The notes beneath the pieces are model-generated. The model ran no database searches and was not told the origin of the DNA. It was given only the letters and a program-made list of their open reading frames with translations. A program made the translations under genes and the position numbers. Shown in pieces: positions 25,323 to 35,078 of a DNA stretch of 64,000 bases (within the stretch, counting starts at the first letter, position 1; each line of letters begins with the position of its first letter). The DNA lies in contig CP129482.1 of assembly GCA_030583925.1 (NCBI GenBank), positions 62,001 to 126,000 of the forward strand, given 5' to 3'. Source of the DNA: Anaerolineales bacterium (lineage in GTDB: Bacteria; Chloroflexota; Anaerolineae; Anaerolineales; Villigracilaceae).

Positions 25323-26612
25323 TTATCGTTTCTCCTTTTCGCCAAGCAGATGCCAGGCTTCCATCGTCCCTTTGCCTTTGACTTGAATCTCACCGACATA
25401 TTCGCACTCGAAATCGTCTTTCAGCAATTCATACGCGGCGCGCGTGATTTGGATGCGGTTCTTGACTCCGTGACTTTCCATGCGACTGGCGGTGTTGACC
25501 ATGTCGCCCCAAACGGCGAACACTTTCCGCCGACCGATCACGCCCGCGATGAGCGAGCCAGAGTTCAACCCGATGCGAATCTCAATGGGATGTTTGCCGT
25601 TGAGGAAATTCCCCTCGTGGACCTGCTTCAACATATCCAGCGCGAGACGCGCCAACGCTTGCGCGTGATCGGGTCTGGGCTTCGGGACGCCTGCCGCAGC
25701 CATGTAGCCGTCTCCTGCCACTTGAATTTTCTCCACCTTGTGTTTTTCCACGAGTTCATCGAAGAGCGAGAACACATCGTCGAGCATTTGTACCACCTCA
25801 TGCGGACCGAACTTGGCTGAGATCGGCGTGAAGTTGACGATGTCTACGAAGAGCACGCTTGCCGATTCGATTTCCTCAGCGATGGTTTTGTTGCCCTGTT
25901 TGAGTTTGTCGGCAACCCAGCCGGGAATCACATTGTGGAGCAGGGAATCCACCTGGTCGCGTTGGAAGCGCATGTCGTATTTTTGCAGAAACTCACGGCG
26001 ACTGAACCGCTCGAGGTAAAAACTCGTGAACGCGCCTAGGACGTTCGCGCCGAGAAAGAAAAAGTTATAGATGATGAAGATCAGCGTGCCCGTCTCAGTT
26101 TCTAACAATTCTTTGACCCAAATGCTGTTAATCTCATAGCCCACCGCGATGATCAGGTTGGCGATCAACGCGTAACGGAAGAGCAGACGCGAGAGCCCGT
26201 ACGTCCACATGGAGACGAGCAGTAAGCCCGTCACATAGAAGCGGTTGCCGAATTCCACTTCGCGCGTCACCGCGATCATGGCGACGATACCCAATCCCGC
26301 GATGGACGCGGCGGCGCACGTCAACGGTTGGATGTACGCTTGGAAACTCTTGAAATACGTGGAGGCGAAGATCAACACGAACACCGGGACTACAATCCCG
26401 AAGCGAATTGCCCAAACCGTTTCCTTTGACAGGGGGACGGCGTAGATATCTAGAATGCCGAACAGCGCGTACAGCGCCGCTCCCAACGCCAACGCAAAGC
26501 GTATGGTGGAACGCGTGCCGACGCGATATTCTTCCAGAAATTGTTTTTCGATCTCTGGAGGAAAACGCAGTTTACCTGCGCGAGGATAAAGCGAGGCGTA
26601 GGATGTGGTCAT
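25323..26612 (-). CDS. Membrane-anchored class III adenylate cyclase
   Basis: 429 residues. About six membrane helices (residues about 35-200) precede a linker and the cyclase domain. The catalytic residues are visible: first metal Asp in LFVDIVNFTPIS, adenine-binding Lys in VEKIQVAGDGYMAA together with the second metal Asp, and WGDMVNTASRME with the adenine-binding Asp and transition-state Arg. It makes cAMP at the cytoplasmic side of the membrane. The membrane part would be the sensor. It precedes the DUF2277 gene. Confidence 0.9.
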   Translation of the reverse strand: MTTSYASLYPRAGKLRFPPEIEKQFLEEYRVGTRSTIRFALALGAALYALFGILDIYAVPLSKETVWAIRFGIVVPVFVLIFASTYFKSFQAYIQPLTCAAASIAGLGIVAMIAVTREVEFGNRFYVTGLLLVSMWTYGLSRLLFRYALIANLIIAVGYEINSIWVKELLETETGTLIFIIYNFFFLGANVLGAFTSFYLERFSRREFLQKYDMRFQRDQVDSLLHNVIPGWVADKLKQGNKTIAEEIESASVLFVDIVNFTPISAKFGPHEVVQMLDDVFSLFDELVEKHKVEKIQVAGDGYMAAAGVPKPRPDHAQALARLALDMLKQVHEGNFLNGKHPIEIRIGLNSGSLIAGVIGRRKVFAVWGDMVNTASRMESHGVKNRIQITRAAYELLKDDFECEYVGEIQVKGKGTMEAWHLLGEKEKR

Positions 26613-26624
26613 TGTTCAGGAATC

Positions 26625-26966
26625 TTATTGCAGTTTCCCCGGCGCGGGTTTGCCATCCAGCGTGTACATGTCGGCGTCGGCGGGTTGAAGTTGTACTTTG
26701 AAGATCGCCTGTAGTTTTCCGTTGGCGACTTCGAGTAGCGTCTCCAATTGTTCCTTGTCTTTCGCTTCCCCGCGGAACACAATGTCCTTGTTGCCGTTCA
26801 ACCGTTGGATGAAATGCACCCAAACGTACTTACCGTCTTTCGTTTTCTTGGCAAGCAGTTTATACATGCCCACCTCGGGAATGTATGGCGTGATCCACGC
26901 GCCCGCGATCTCCTCGCCCTCGTCAATCGTCATCACAGCCAGTTCTCGCAGGGATGGTTGTTTCAT
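26625..26966 (-). CDS. Hypothetical small cytoplasmic protein
   Basis: 113 residues, with a predicted mix of beta strands and one helix (KDKEQLETLLEVANGKLQAI). No signal, membrane segment or family recognised. It lies 13 bp upstream of the cyclase gene on the same strand, suggesting co-transcription. Confidence 0.5.
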   Translation of the reverse strand: MKQPSLRELAVMTIDEGEEIAGAWITPYIPEVGMYKLLAKKTKDGKYVWVHFIQRLNGNKDIVFRGEAKDKEQLETLLEVANGKLQAIFKVQLQPADADMYTLDGKPAPGKLQ

Positions 26967-26976
26967 GAGTTATACC

Positions 26977-29115
26977 CTAGGGTAAGAGTTTCTCCAAATT
27001 CCAAATAATCACAGTGCCATCCATAGCATTTGAATATAGAAGTTTGCCGTCAGAGGAAAACGAGAGACTGTTTATCGCTCCTGTATGTCCTTCTAAAACC
27101 TTTAGTTGACTTCCATCTTGCACGTTCCAAATGACAATCGTGTTGTCTTTAGCGCCTGATGCTAGAAGGTTTCCATCAGGGGAGAATGCTAACGCAGTGA
27201 TTGAGTTTGTATCTGCAAACTCTGTTTCTGTTGGATTGAGATGCCCGTCTAATACTGTAATTTTTTCTCCAGTGAGGACGTTCCACAAGATGATGACACC
27301 CTTTGAGTCTGTGATTCTGTCGTTGTTAGTCGGAATCAGCCAGGTAGATGCAAGTATCGTTCCATCGGGCGAGAATGCCCCGAGAGCTCCTGAACCGCCC
27401 CGATCATAGAAACTCAGATACGGATCTAATCCGCTTTCGAGGACTTTCACTTGTTTGCCGGTTGTCAAATCGCGAAAAATCACTTGAGAAGAAAGAACCA
27501 CGATCATTGAATCGTCCGGCGAAAAAAGTAGGCTTTTTTGATACGGTTCGCCGAATTCTTCAGGAACGAGACCTAAACTTAACTCTAATTGTTCTCCGGA
27601 TTCAGCGTCCCAGACTACAAGTCTATTTTCCTTCCCAGCGGTCGCCAGGAGGGAAGCATCCGATGAGAAGGCAATGGGCCCAGAACCGCTGAAAGTTTTC
27701 AACCGTTCGCCTGTCTCTGGGTTCAAGAAAAGAATAGAACCGTCACCGGTGCTCCAATTATCCCATGTTGACGCTAATATTTTCCCGTCGGGCGAGAATG
27801 TAATGGATGCTAATGCGTCAAACTGATCTTTTTCTTCTTCGGACAATTCTATTGAACGAATGACCTCTCCGTTTGACTTGTCTCTAAAGAAAATGGTTCT
27901 GCTGTCCGATGAATAAAAGCCTCCGCCGCCCGCGGCTACATCTGAAACACTCATAGGCTCATATCCGTACGTTGACGCCATATAGTCGTCTTGAAATACG
28001 ATTTTTCCTAAAGAAGTAAAACCTTGAATTGAAAATCTTGTTTCTCCGCTACTTATTTCTCTTAATGCCAACTCCCCATCTCTGGATATGGAAGCGAGAA
28101 GGGACCCATCCGGTGAAAAAACGGCAGTTTGCGCTCGCGCGTCGCCTATAGTGCTCACCAATTCGAGTGTGTCAACATTCCAAAACTTCAAGCCTTCAGC
28201 AGAGGAGGACACCAGCATTTTTCCATCTGACGTAAACGCCAAAGGACGGCCTCCATTTTCTAATGTGGCCACCTCTTTCTGAGTTGTTATGTCTAAAAGC
28301 AACAGTGGATAGTTGGCTCCACCCTGCGATTGGTTTACCGCCAAAAGATCGCCGTTTTGTGATAACGCAAGCGACTGATAGCCGGTTAACACGGCGACTG
28401 CTTTCATTCTCTTTGCATCAACAGCAATAATTTTTCCTGGCAGCCTATTAAACACGCCGATTAATAAAGTGTTTTTTGAGGGAGAGTATTCGAATTGTCC
28501 GGCGCCAATCTCAGACGAAACCCGGTGTACAGTTTCTGGGTTAACTCTATCCCAACTGATTATGTTTATAGAAATAGGAGATCCAACAGAACTAAATTCT
28601 ACTATGAGGATTGTGTTGTCATCGGTTACGCCCAACTCTACAACTGGATCAGCACGTTGAAGGGTCTGTAGAATTCTTGGCTCGTCTTCAATATCCCAAA
28701 CAATAGTTGAGCCATCGCTCTCGCCCGTTATCATCGTCTTATCGTCAATGAAGGCTGTGGTCGTTACTAGTGCATCACTGGGTAAAAAGGTCAATAGTGC
28801 CATTGTATCAACCTGATAAAGGTATATCCCAATGCTCGTTGCCACTGACAATATCTCCCCGTTCGGAGAAAATTCCAAATCATTGACCCAGCCTTTGCCT
28901 AAACGCGTCATCGCGTTATCTGTAACTGGTCCAGCCAGAGGCAAGGGCGTAGGTGTAGGCGTCAGTGTTGGCGTGGATGTGTTTGTTGCTGTGGGGCTGG
29001 GCGTATACGTTGATGTGGGATGTGGCGTGTGGGAGGGCGTTATTGTTGGTTGTGCCGCCCCGCACGCGCTAAGAATCACAGTTACAAGCAAAATAAGAAG
29101 AATGCGTTTGAACAT
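26977..29115 (-). CDS. WD40-repeat lipoprotein
   Basis: 712 residues. The leader ends in LSAC (lipobox), followed by a Thr/Pro-rich linker of about 40 residues and then many WD40-type blades, for example LAFSPDGNLLASGAKDNTI and LSFSSDGKLLYSNAMDGTV with their IWN ends. About 14 blades fit the length, so two propellers are likely. It is anchored outside the cell membrane and probably a protein-protein interaction scaffold; no catalytic domain is seen. Thr/Pro linkers like this recur in other lipoproteins of this genome (PhnD). Confidence 0.88.
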   Translation of the reverse strand: MFKRILLILLVTVILSACGAAQPTITPSHTPHPTSTYTPSPTATNTSTPTLTPTPTPLPLAGPVTDNAMTRLGKGWVNDLEFSPNGEILSVATSIGIYLYQVDTMALLTFLPSDALVTTTAFIDDKTMITGESDGSTIVWDIEDEPRILQTLQRADPVVELGVTDDNTILIVEFSSVGSPISINIISWDRVNPETVHRVSSEIGAGQFEYSPSKNTLLIGVFNRLPGKIIAVDAKRMKAVAVLTGYQSLALSQNGDLLAVNQSQGGANYPLLLLDITTQKEVATLENGGRPLAFTSDGKMLVSSSAEGLKFWNVDTLELVSTIGDARAQTAVFSPDGSLLASISRDGELALREISSGETRFSIQGFTSLGKIVFQDDYMASTYGYEPMSVSDVAAGGGGFYSSDSRTIFFRDKSNGEVIRSIELSEEEKDQFDALASITFSPDGKILASTWDNWSTGDGSILFLNPETGERLKTFSGSGPIAFSSDASLLATAGKENRLVVWDAESGEQLELSLGLVPEEFGEPYQKSLLFSPDDSMIVVLSSQVIFRDLTTGKQVKVLESGLDPYLSFYDRGGSGALGAFSPDGTILASTWLIPTNNDRITDSKGVIILWNVLTGEKITVLDGHLNPTETEFADTNSITALAFSPDGNLLASGAKDNTIVIWNVQDGSQLKVLEGHTGAINSLSFSSDGKLLYSNAMDGTVIIWNLEKLLP

Positions 29116-29175
29116 GTCTGTCTCCTTTTATGACGCTGTTAATTCGTTTGACAACCTATATCCTGTCGGATAATT

Positions 29176-30165
29176 TTACACCTTCGGCAAATCCATCAAC
29201 ATGACTTCAGCCAACATGCGCGGGTTTACGTTGCGGTCCATTTTTTCGAGGGCGGCTTCAAGCCTGCTGACCACGCGGCGTGAGGCGGAAAGATCCAGGC
29301 GCGAGGCGATGTCTTCGATCTCGACATTTCGGTCTACATTCACCAGCGGAGTCTCAGTGTGCACGGCGCGCAACATCACGTCGCGCCAATAGGACAGCCA
29401 GAACGTGATCGTCTGCCGCATCGCGTCTTTGTCTTTGGCGAGCTTGTCGGCGTAGGAAAATTTTTCCACGCGCGAGGCAGGCAAAAGGGAGAGAAGATCG
29501 TTTAGTCGTTCGTCGCGCTGAGCGAGCAGGGTGTCATCTTCGGTCAGCCGAAGCGCGTATCCCATGCGTCCGCCTGAAATGTGCGCGATCAATTTTGCGC
29601 GCCCAGTCTCCAGTCCTCTAGTCTCCAGTTCTTTCTGAACAACATCTATGGGCAGAGGACGTAATCGTAAGACTTCACACCGCGAAACGATGGTGGGCAA
29701 TAATTGTTCGGGGTTGTCGGCGGTGAGGATTAACACCGCATACGACGGCGCTTCTTCGAGCGTTTTCAGCAACGCGTTGGCGGCGCTGTCATTGGCTTCG
29801 TGAAAACGCAAAAACAGCGCGACGCGATAACTCGATTGGAACGGTTTGAGCGTGAGCGTTTTGCGCGCCTCGCGGATCTGATCCACTTTCAGGATGCCGC
29901 CCTCGGATTCGGATTCGACCACGGTCAGGTCCGCGTGCCTCGCGGATTCAATCTGCTTGCAGTCACGGCACGTTCCGCAAGGGACGCCTGCCTCAAGCGG
30001 TGACGCGCAGTTCAACGCCTGAGCAAATCGCAGCGCCAGCGTGCGGCGACCCACACCCGGCGGTCCCGCGAAGAGATACGCGTGCCGCGTCGTCCCGCGG
30101 ACGATGTGCTTCTGCAACATGTCCACCGCCCAGTGGTGACCAACTACATTCCGATTGCTAGGCAT
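29176..30165 (-). CDS. holB: DNA polymerase III delta' subunit (clamp loader)
   Basis: 329 residues from the ATG at 30165, which overlaps the rsgA stop as TGATG. Residues about 25-45 carry GPPGVGRRTLALRFAQAL, a P-loop with GRR in place of GKT, as expected for the non-hydrolysing delta' subunit. A zinc module CGTCRDCKQIE and the sensor region TLEEAPSYAVLILTADNPEQ follow. It loads the sliding clamp. A block of the CCAGTCTCCAGT repeat family near 29606-29640 is read in frame as LETRGLETGRAK. Confidence 0.88.
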   Translation of the reverse strand: MPSNRNVVGHHWAVDMLQKHIVRGTTRHAYLFAGPPGVGRRTLALRFAQALNCASPLEAGVPCGTCRDCKQIESARHADLTVVESESEGGILKVDQIREARKTLTLKPFQSSYRVALFLRFHEANDSAANALLKTLEEAPSYAVLILTADNPEQLLPTIVSRCEVLRLRPLPIDVVQKELETRGLETGRAKLIAHISGGRMGYALRLTEDDTLLAQRDERLNDLLSLLPASRVEKFSYADKLAKDKDAMRQTITFWLSYWRDVMLRAVHTETPLVNVDRNVEIEDIASRLDLSASRRVVSRLEAALEKMDRNVNPRMLAEVMLMDLPKV

Positions 30166-31061
30166 CAATCTTTACCTGCACGAAGTCGTAAATAGGATTC
30201 ATATCTGTCAGCATGAATTTTACCCTCCTCCACCGCCTTCGTCACCGCGCAACCCGGTTCGTGGACGTGTGTGCAATCGCTGAATTGACAGTGTTGCACA
30301 AGCCCTCGCAGTTCGGGGAAGTACGCGTCCATTTCTTCGGGAGTCGTATCCCACAACGCCAGCGACTTCCAGCCCGGCGTATCGGCGACGTATCCGCCGC
30401 CATCAAGCGCGAACAGTTCGCGCGTCACGGTCGTGTGTTTGCCCTTGTTGATCGCCGTACTCACGTCGTTCACGGCAAGTCCCAAGTCAGGTTGCATCGC
30501 GTTCAAGAGACTCGATTTACCTACGCCGCTGGGTCCCGCGAAGGCGCTGATTTTTTGTGAGAGCGCGGCTTTTAATTCTTCGAGACCCTCGCCTGATGTT
30601 GCAGATGTGTAAATGACGCGATAACCGATGGATTCATACAATCCAAAAATGCTTTTTGCATCGTCCACGAGGTCAATTTTGTTTGCAATGATGACGGCTG
30701 GAATTTTTTGCTTTTCCGCAATGACCAAGAACCGATCCAGCATTTTCAATTTGGGATTTGGGTGCGCGCAGGCAAACACGAACACCGCCTGATCGGCGTT
30801 TGCCAGCAAGATTTGTTGATATTCGCCTTGCGGACGCGGGTCGAGCCGTGTGATGGCTCGTTTGCGCTTCTCGACTTCCTCGATCACCCCACTTCCGTCC
30901 GGCAGAATTGTGATTTGAACTCTGTCGCCCAGCGCCGCGATATCGCCAGTCGCTTTTCCCTGTTTCAACTTCCCGCGCAGTTGACAGACGATCGAACCTT
31001 CAGTGGTCTTCACCGTGAAGAAACCAGATTGGGTTTTGACGATGAGTCCGCGCGTCTCCAA
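30165..31061 (-). CDS. rsgA: Ribosome small-subunit-dependent GTPase RsgA
   Basis: About 299 residues from a TTG at 31061. The frame is open to 31136, but that part is repeat sequence and has no RsgA similarity. Layout: an OB domain (LIVKTQSGFFTVKT), a circularly permuted GTPase with ANKIDLVDD, SATSGEGLEEL, the P-loop GPSGVGKSSLLNAM, DTPGW, and the C-terminal zinc knuckle (CQFSDCTHVHEPGCAV). It assists late 30S subunit maturation. It is coupled to holB. The start codon and first residues appear to derive from a GAGAATTGGAGAC repeat. Confidence 0.9.
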   Translation of the reverse strand: METRGLIVKTQSGFFTVKTTEGSIVCQLRGKLKQGKATGDIAALGDRVQITILPDGSGVIEEVEKRKRAITRLDPRPQGEYQQILLANADQAVFVFACAHPNPKLKMLDRFLVIAEKQKIPAVIIANKIDLVDDAKSIFGLYESIGYRVIYTSATSGEGLEELKAALSQKISAFAGPSGVGKSSLLNAMQPDLGLAVNDVSTAINKGKHTTVTRELFALDGGGYVADTPGWKSLALWDTTPEEMDAYFPELRGLVQHCQFSDCTHVHEPGCAVTKAVEEGKIHADRYESYLRLRAGKD

Positions 31062-31083
31062 TTCTCTACTTCTCCGCTTCCTA

Positions 31084-31194
31084 TGTCGTTGCGAGGGGCG
31101 AAAGCCCCGAAGCAATCTCGATGAACTGCCCAACAATTGTTTGAAGGTTAGGGGAGATTGCTTCGTCAGCCCTTCGGGCTTCCTCGCAATGACA
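31084..31194. repeat. Palindromic repeat, CATTGCGAG / GAAGCAATC family
   Basis: TGTCGTTGCGAGG ... GAAGCAATC with GATTGCTTC ... CCTCGCAATGACA. It fills the gap between rsgA and the penicillin-binding protein gene and overlaps the open 5' extension of rsgA. Confidence 0.85.
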
Positions 31195-31202
31195 TTTCGT
31201 TG

Positions 31203-33467
31203 TTACGGCTTCGGCGTTTTGGTGGGAATGCCGCCGAACGGAGTCGGGGTTTCGGTCACGCCGAAGTTGGATTCGAACCAGTAAATAGTCTGGGGTGAAC
31301 CGTAGTAGTACGTCTCGATGATGCGTTTGAAGACCGGCGCCGCCCAATCCGAGCCTTCGCCTTGATTTTCAAGCACGACCACGATGGCGATATCCGGCTT
31401 GTTCTCACAGATCGGATAATTTGCCACATCTTCTTCACAGAGGGTATAGCCCGCGAACCACGCGTGTGGTCTGCCGCTACCCGATTCAGCCGTGCCGGTC
31501 TTGCCTGCCACCGGCACCTGAATGCCGCGCAAGCGGAAGTTTGCCGTGCCTAGCGGATTCTTTACCACCTCGATCATCGCCTCGCGGATGAGTTGCAAGC
31601 GGTCCGGCGTGACTGGCAAAACGCCCGTGGCTTCCGGCTTGAAGACCAATGTCGGCGGTCCTTCGATGGGTTGAATCGATTCGACCAACTGCGGACGATA
31701 CAACGTGCCGCCGTTGCCAAGCGCGGCGATGAAGCGCGCCACTTGCAACGGCGTAACTTGCATATCGCCCTGACCGATAGCTTGATTCACCACATCCACA
31801 GCCGTTTGCGGATCGCTGATGTTCCCAGCGGCTTCAGGGATTTGACCGATGCCTGTCGGCGAACCCAAGCCAAAGGCGCGCGCCATATTCGCCATATCAG
31901 TTTGGCGGTTGTTTTGGTAGAGGGTGTAGCCGATATCCCAAAAGAACGGGTTACAGGAACGCATTAGCCCTTGGGCAAGCGTCAACACGCCGGAGGGGAG
32001 GCTGTCTGATGTATTACATTCCCTCCCCGATGCAAGACGGTCCTCGCAATGTTGCCATGTCCAATCGTGACGGATTTGATCTGGCAGTTTTGTCCAATCG
32101 TATTGGCAATCGTAGGTTGATTCGGGGATGTACAAGCCGCTTTCCATGCCTGCCGCCATAGTGATGATCTTGAACACCGAGCCGAGCGGATATTGTCCCT
32201 GTGCAGCGCGGTTGAGCAGCGGGTTGTCCTGGCGCTGGAATAATTCTGCGATGCGTTCGGAACTGTTGGGGTTGTTCGTTTCAAAGATGTTCGAATCGTA
32301 ATCCGGGGAGGTTGCCATGGCGAGCACGCGTCCGGTATCCACTTCCATCACGACGACCGCGCCGCGGAAACCCTCGATAGCTTTTTCCGCGTAGTATTGC
32401 AAGTTGCGGTCCAACGTGAGGTGAACGGATTGGGACGGCTGCGGTTCGCTCTCTCCGACCTTCGTCACGATCTGCCCTGTGGAAGGATTCACCACATACA
32501 ACGTGCCGCCGTGCTTGCCCGCGAGGTAATCTTCCATGGATTGTTCGATGCCGTCGTTACCAACGCGTTCCGAGCCTTGATAGCCGAGGCGTTTATATTC
32601 GTCCAAGTCATCGGCGGAGATGAAAGTGGTGTAGCCGACCACGTTCGAGCCGGTTCCTTGCTCGAAATAATAACGAGACGTGTATGTCTCCCATTGCAAG
32701 CCGCTTGGCGCCACCGAACGGATGCTCTCGGATTCTTCCGGCGACGCTTCACACAACGGAATGGCGAACTGGTCCGGCGTGTTGAGGATATCTTGCGTGA
32801 GGACCTCGGGGCTGATGCCGCACAGTGCCCAGACGCGCGCAACTAACGTGCCGATGCTTTCGTCGGTGACGTTGCCGGGGATGACGTAGAACGCGTATAC
32901 GTCGGACTGCGCCGCGAACGGGTCGCCGTTGCGGTCGTAGATTTCGCCGCGCGAGGGGATCTTGTAATCCATGCGCAGAACGTTTCCGCCCGCCAGTTCC
33001 GGCAGGATGTTTGCATCGTCCCATTGCAGTTTCCACTGACCGCCTTCAAGCGAGAAGCGCGCGATCATATCGCGTTGGATGTCGCCCGCCAAAACGGTGT
33101 GATAAGTGACGCGGTAGGAAACCTCTGCCGACTGTGGGTTGACGAGTGCGGAGAGGATTTCATAATCGAACGAACCTGCGCTCATTTCATTGAGCGCGTC
33201 CTTATTGCGCTTGGCGAATTGGTCGAGCGGAAGCGCGTCTGTGGTCACTTTGCTGAGCATGGCATACATCGTGTTGTAATCGTCTGCTTTGTAGGCGTCG
33301 AGGTACGCGCTCAGCGCCGCGCCCACATCCGGCGTGGAGTCAATGGTGACCAACGGTTGTGGCAGGGATGTTTCCGTGGGGAAGATGGATGCGCCGCCGT
33401 TGGAACTGCACGCGGCAAGAATAAACGCGGGGAGGAGGATGATATTGATCAAACGAAATAATTTCAT
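31203..33467 (-). CDS. Penicillin-binding transpeptidase with NTF2-like N-terminal domain
   Basis: 754 residues, with a lipoprotein-like leader (LAACSSN). An NTF2-like, MecA_N-type domain (about 50-150) and a PBP dimerisation domain (about 165-330) are followed by the transpeptidase domain with the three active-site motifs SVFK, SCN and KTG (in PVAGKTGTAESGSGR). It cross-links peptidoglycan outside the membrane. The domain order resembles low-affinity PBP2a-like enzymes, but resistance cannot be inferred. It is flanked on both sides by palindromic repeats. Confidence 0.9.
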   Translation of the reverse strand: MKLFRLINIILLPAFILAACSSNGGASIFPTETSLPQPLVTIDSTPDVGAALSAYLDAYKADDYNTMYAMLSKVTTDALPLDQFAKRNKDALNEMSAGSFDYEILSALVNPQSAEVSYRVTYHTVLAGDIQRDMIARFSLEGGQWKLQWDDANILPELAGGNVLRMDYKIPSRGEIYDRNGDPFAAQSDVYAFYVIPGNVTDESIGTLVARVWALCGISPEVLTQDILNTPDQFAIPLCEASPEESESIRSVAPSGLQWETYTSRYYFEQGTGSNVVGYTTFISADDLDEYKRLGYQGSERVGNDGIEQSMEDYLAGKHGGTLYVVNPSTGQIVTKVGESEPQPSQSVHLTLDRNLQYYAEKAIEGFRGAVVVMEVDTGRVLAMATSPDYDSNIFETNNPNSSERIAELFQRQDNPLLNRAAQGQYPLGSVFKIITMAAGMESGLYIPESTYDCQYDWTKLPDQIRHDWTWQHCEDRLASGRECNTSDSLPSGVLTLAQGLMRSCNPFFWDIGYTLYQNNRQTDMANMARAFGLGSPTGIGQIPEAAGNISDPQTAVDVVNQAIGQGDMQVTPLQVARFIAALGNGGTLYRPQLVESIQPIEGPPTLVFKPEATGVLPVTPDRLQLIREAMIEVVKNPLGTANFRLRGIQVPVAGKTGTAESGSGRPHAWFAGYTLCEEDVANYPICENKPDIAIVVVLENQGEGSDWAAPVFKRIIETYYYGSPQTIYWFESNFGVTETPTPFGGIPTKTPKP

Positions 33468-33487
33468 GTTTGCCTTTCAACTACCTC

Positions 33488-33573
33488 GTCATTGCGAGCC
33501 ACGGAGTGGCGAAGCAATCTCCTACATGGGTTGGGGATTGCTTCGTCAGCCCTTCGGGCCTCCTCGCAATGAC
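33488..33573. repeat. Palindromic repeat, CATTGCGAG / GAAGCAATC family
   Basis: GTCATTGCGAGCC ... GAAGCAATCTCC with GGGATTGCTTCG ... CCTCGCAATGAC, between the PBP gene and maf. Confidence 0.85.
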
Positions 33574-33576
33574 AAA

Positions 33577-34227
33577 TTAATTTTTTAGGATATTTTCATA
33601 CACCGGACAGTCATATTCCAAATATTTCTGGCAATTCATTGGCACATCAGCGCTTGGATTCACATCCATCTTTCGCAGTAGCCGCGTGACGTGACACAGT
33701 GGAAGTCCCATCACGCTGGCGAAACATCCGCTCAGAGTTTCAACGGGATGGAATTCCGCGTGCTGGATGGCATACGCGCCGGCTTTATCGAACGGGTCGC
33801 CTGTTGCGATGTACGCGCGGATCTCCTCGTCGGAATAATTTCGCATCGGCACATCGGTGACGCAGAGATCGGTGAGGATGAAATTGTCGCTCACGCGTAG
33901 CAGGGCGATGCCGGTATAAACCTGGTGCTTCCGCCCGCGCAGTTGAGTCAACATGGCGAAGGCTTCCGCCGCGTCGGCGGGTTTGCCGAGGATGTCGCGC
34001 CCGTCTACGACGGTGGTGTCAGCCGCAAGGACGATTCGATCCGGTTTCGTCCCGCTGGCGATTTTGCGGGCTTTGGTTTCCGCAAGTCGTAGGACGTAAT
34101 CCGCAGGCAATTCGTTCTCGTGCACGCTTTCGTCAATGTCCGCGACGGAGACGGTGAAGTTCAATCCCGTTTGCGCAAGCAGTTGACGGCGGCGCGGCGA
34201 GTTCGATGCCAGTACGATTTCGGTCAC
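33577..34227 (-). CDS. maf: Maf-family nucleoside triphosphate pyrophosphatase
   Basis: 216 residues. It begins IVLASNSPRRRQLLAQTGL, the Maf signature, followed by VLAADTTVVDGRDILGKPAD and a central FDKAGAYAIQ. The enzyme hydrolyses dTTP/UTP or modified nucleotides and is linked to cell-division arrest. It stands alone, downstream of a repeat and divergent from xpt. Confidence 0.92.
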   Translation of the reverse strand: MTEIVLASNSPRRRQLLAQTGLNFTVSVADIDESVHENELPADYVLRLAETKARKIASGTKPDRIVLAADTTVVDGRDILGKPADAAEAFAMLTQLRGRKHQVYTGIALLRVSDNFILTDLCVTDVPMRNYSDEEIRAYIATGDPFDKAGAYAIQHAEFHPVETLSGCFASVMGLPLCHVTRLLRKMDVNPSADVPMNCQKYLEYDCPVYENILKN

Positions 34228-34307
34228 GCAAAGATTCTAACACAGCCCATTTTTCGGCTTCCTTCATCTTATCGGGCATTTATGCAGTACAATTTTTGCA
34301 ACTCTTT

Positions 34308-34397
34308 GTCATTGCGAGACCCGCAAAGCGGGTCGAAGCAATCCCCAACTTGCGTTAGAGATTGCTTCGTCGGGTCTTCGACCCTCCTCGCAATGAC
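34308..34397. repeat. Palindromic repeat, CATTGCGAG / GAAGCAATC family
   Basis: GTCATTGCGAGACCC ... GAAGCAATC with GATTGCTTC ... CCTCGCAATGAC, ending 20 bp before the xpt start. Confidence 0.85.
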
Positions 34398-34416
34398 AGA
34401 TTCACATGGAGGCGCG

Positions 34417-34998
34417 ATGAAGGAACTTGAGGAACGCATTTTGCGCGATGGGAAAAATCTCGGCGGGGGAATTTTGAAAGTGGATAGTTTCGTCAATCAT
34501 CAGGTGGACCCACTTTTGATGGATGCCTGCGGGCGCGAGTTTGCGCGGCTCTTCGCTTCGGTTCGCGCGACGAAGGTGCTGACCGCCGAAATCTCGGGCA
34601 TTGCTCCCGCCCTGACGACGGCGATCCATCTTGGTCTGCCAGTTGTGTACGCGCGCAAGAATAAACCAGTGACGATGCCCGATCAGGTTTTTCTCACTCT
34701 CGCGCCTTCGCACACCAAGGGACGCACGGTCGAGTTGATCGTTTCGCCGGAGTATCTGGCGAACGGCGAACGCGTTTTGATCATTGACGACTTCCTCGCG
34801 AGTGGACAAACGATTTTGGGATTGGTTCGTTTGGCAGAAGCATCAGGTTCGAAGGTTGTTGGTATCGGCGCGTTGATCGAGAAGTCGTTCGAGGGCGGGC
34901 GCGCGGCGTTGGAATCGTTAGGCGTGCCGGTGGAGTCGCTGGCTTGTATCACGAAGATGGAGGAGGGGAGGATTGAGTTTGGAAAGGCGGAGAGTTAG
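34417..34998 (+). CDS. xpt: Xanthine phosphoribosyltransferase
   Basis: 193 residues from the ATG at 34417 (GGAGG upstream); a longer open frame upstream consists of repeat. The PRPP-binding motif is VLIIDDFLASGQT, and AEISGIAPALTTAIHLGLP and KNKPVTMP match the Xpt branch. It salvages xanthine to XMP, the substrate of GuaA encoded 450 bp downstream, so the two may act in the same pathway. No purine riboswitch is visible in the short upstream region. Confidence 0.9.
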   Translation: MKELEERILRDGKNLGGGILKVDSFVNHQVDPLLMDACGREFARLFASVRATKVLTAEISGIAPALTTAIHLGLPVVYARKNKPVTMPDQVFLTLAPSHTKGRTVELIVSPEYLANGERVLIIDDFLASGQTILGLVRLAEASGSKVVGIGALIEKSFEGGRAALESLGVPVESLACITKMEEGRIEFGKAES

Positions 34999-35050
34999 AG
35001 GAGTGGAGGATTAGAGAATTAGAGAATTGGAGACTGGTAATTGGTAATTG
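34995..35050. repeat. Low-complexity repeat block (AGAGAATTGGAGACTGG, GGTAATT units)
   Basis: Short degenerate units GGATTAGAGAATTAGAG and two GGTAATTGG copies follow the xpt stop. Related blocks occur at 15500-15515, 29606-29640 and 44472-44520. Confidence 0.6.
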
Positions 35051-35078
35051 GCGGAAGGTTCTTTGGTTTTTTGCGCCG

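Noticed and set aside
34120..34416. Upstream extension of the xpt frame
   Set aside because: It is antisense to maf and then repeat; the Shine-Dalgarno and homology place the start at 34417.
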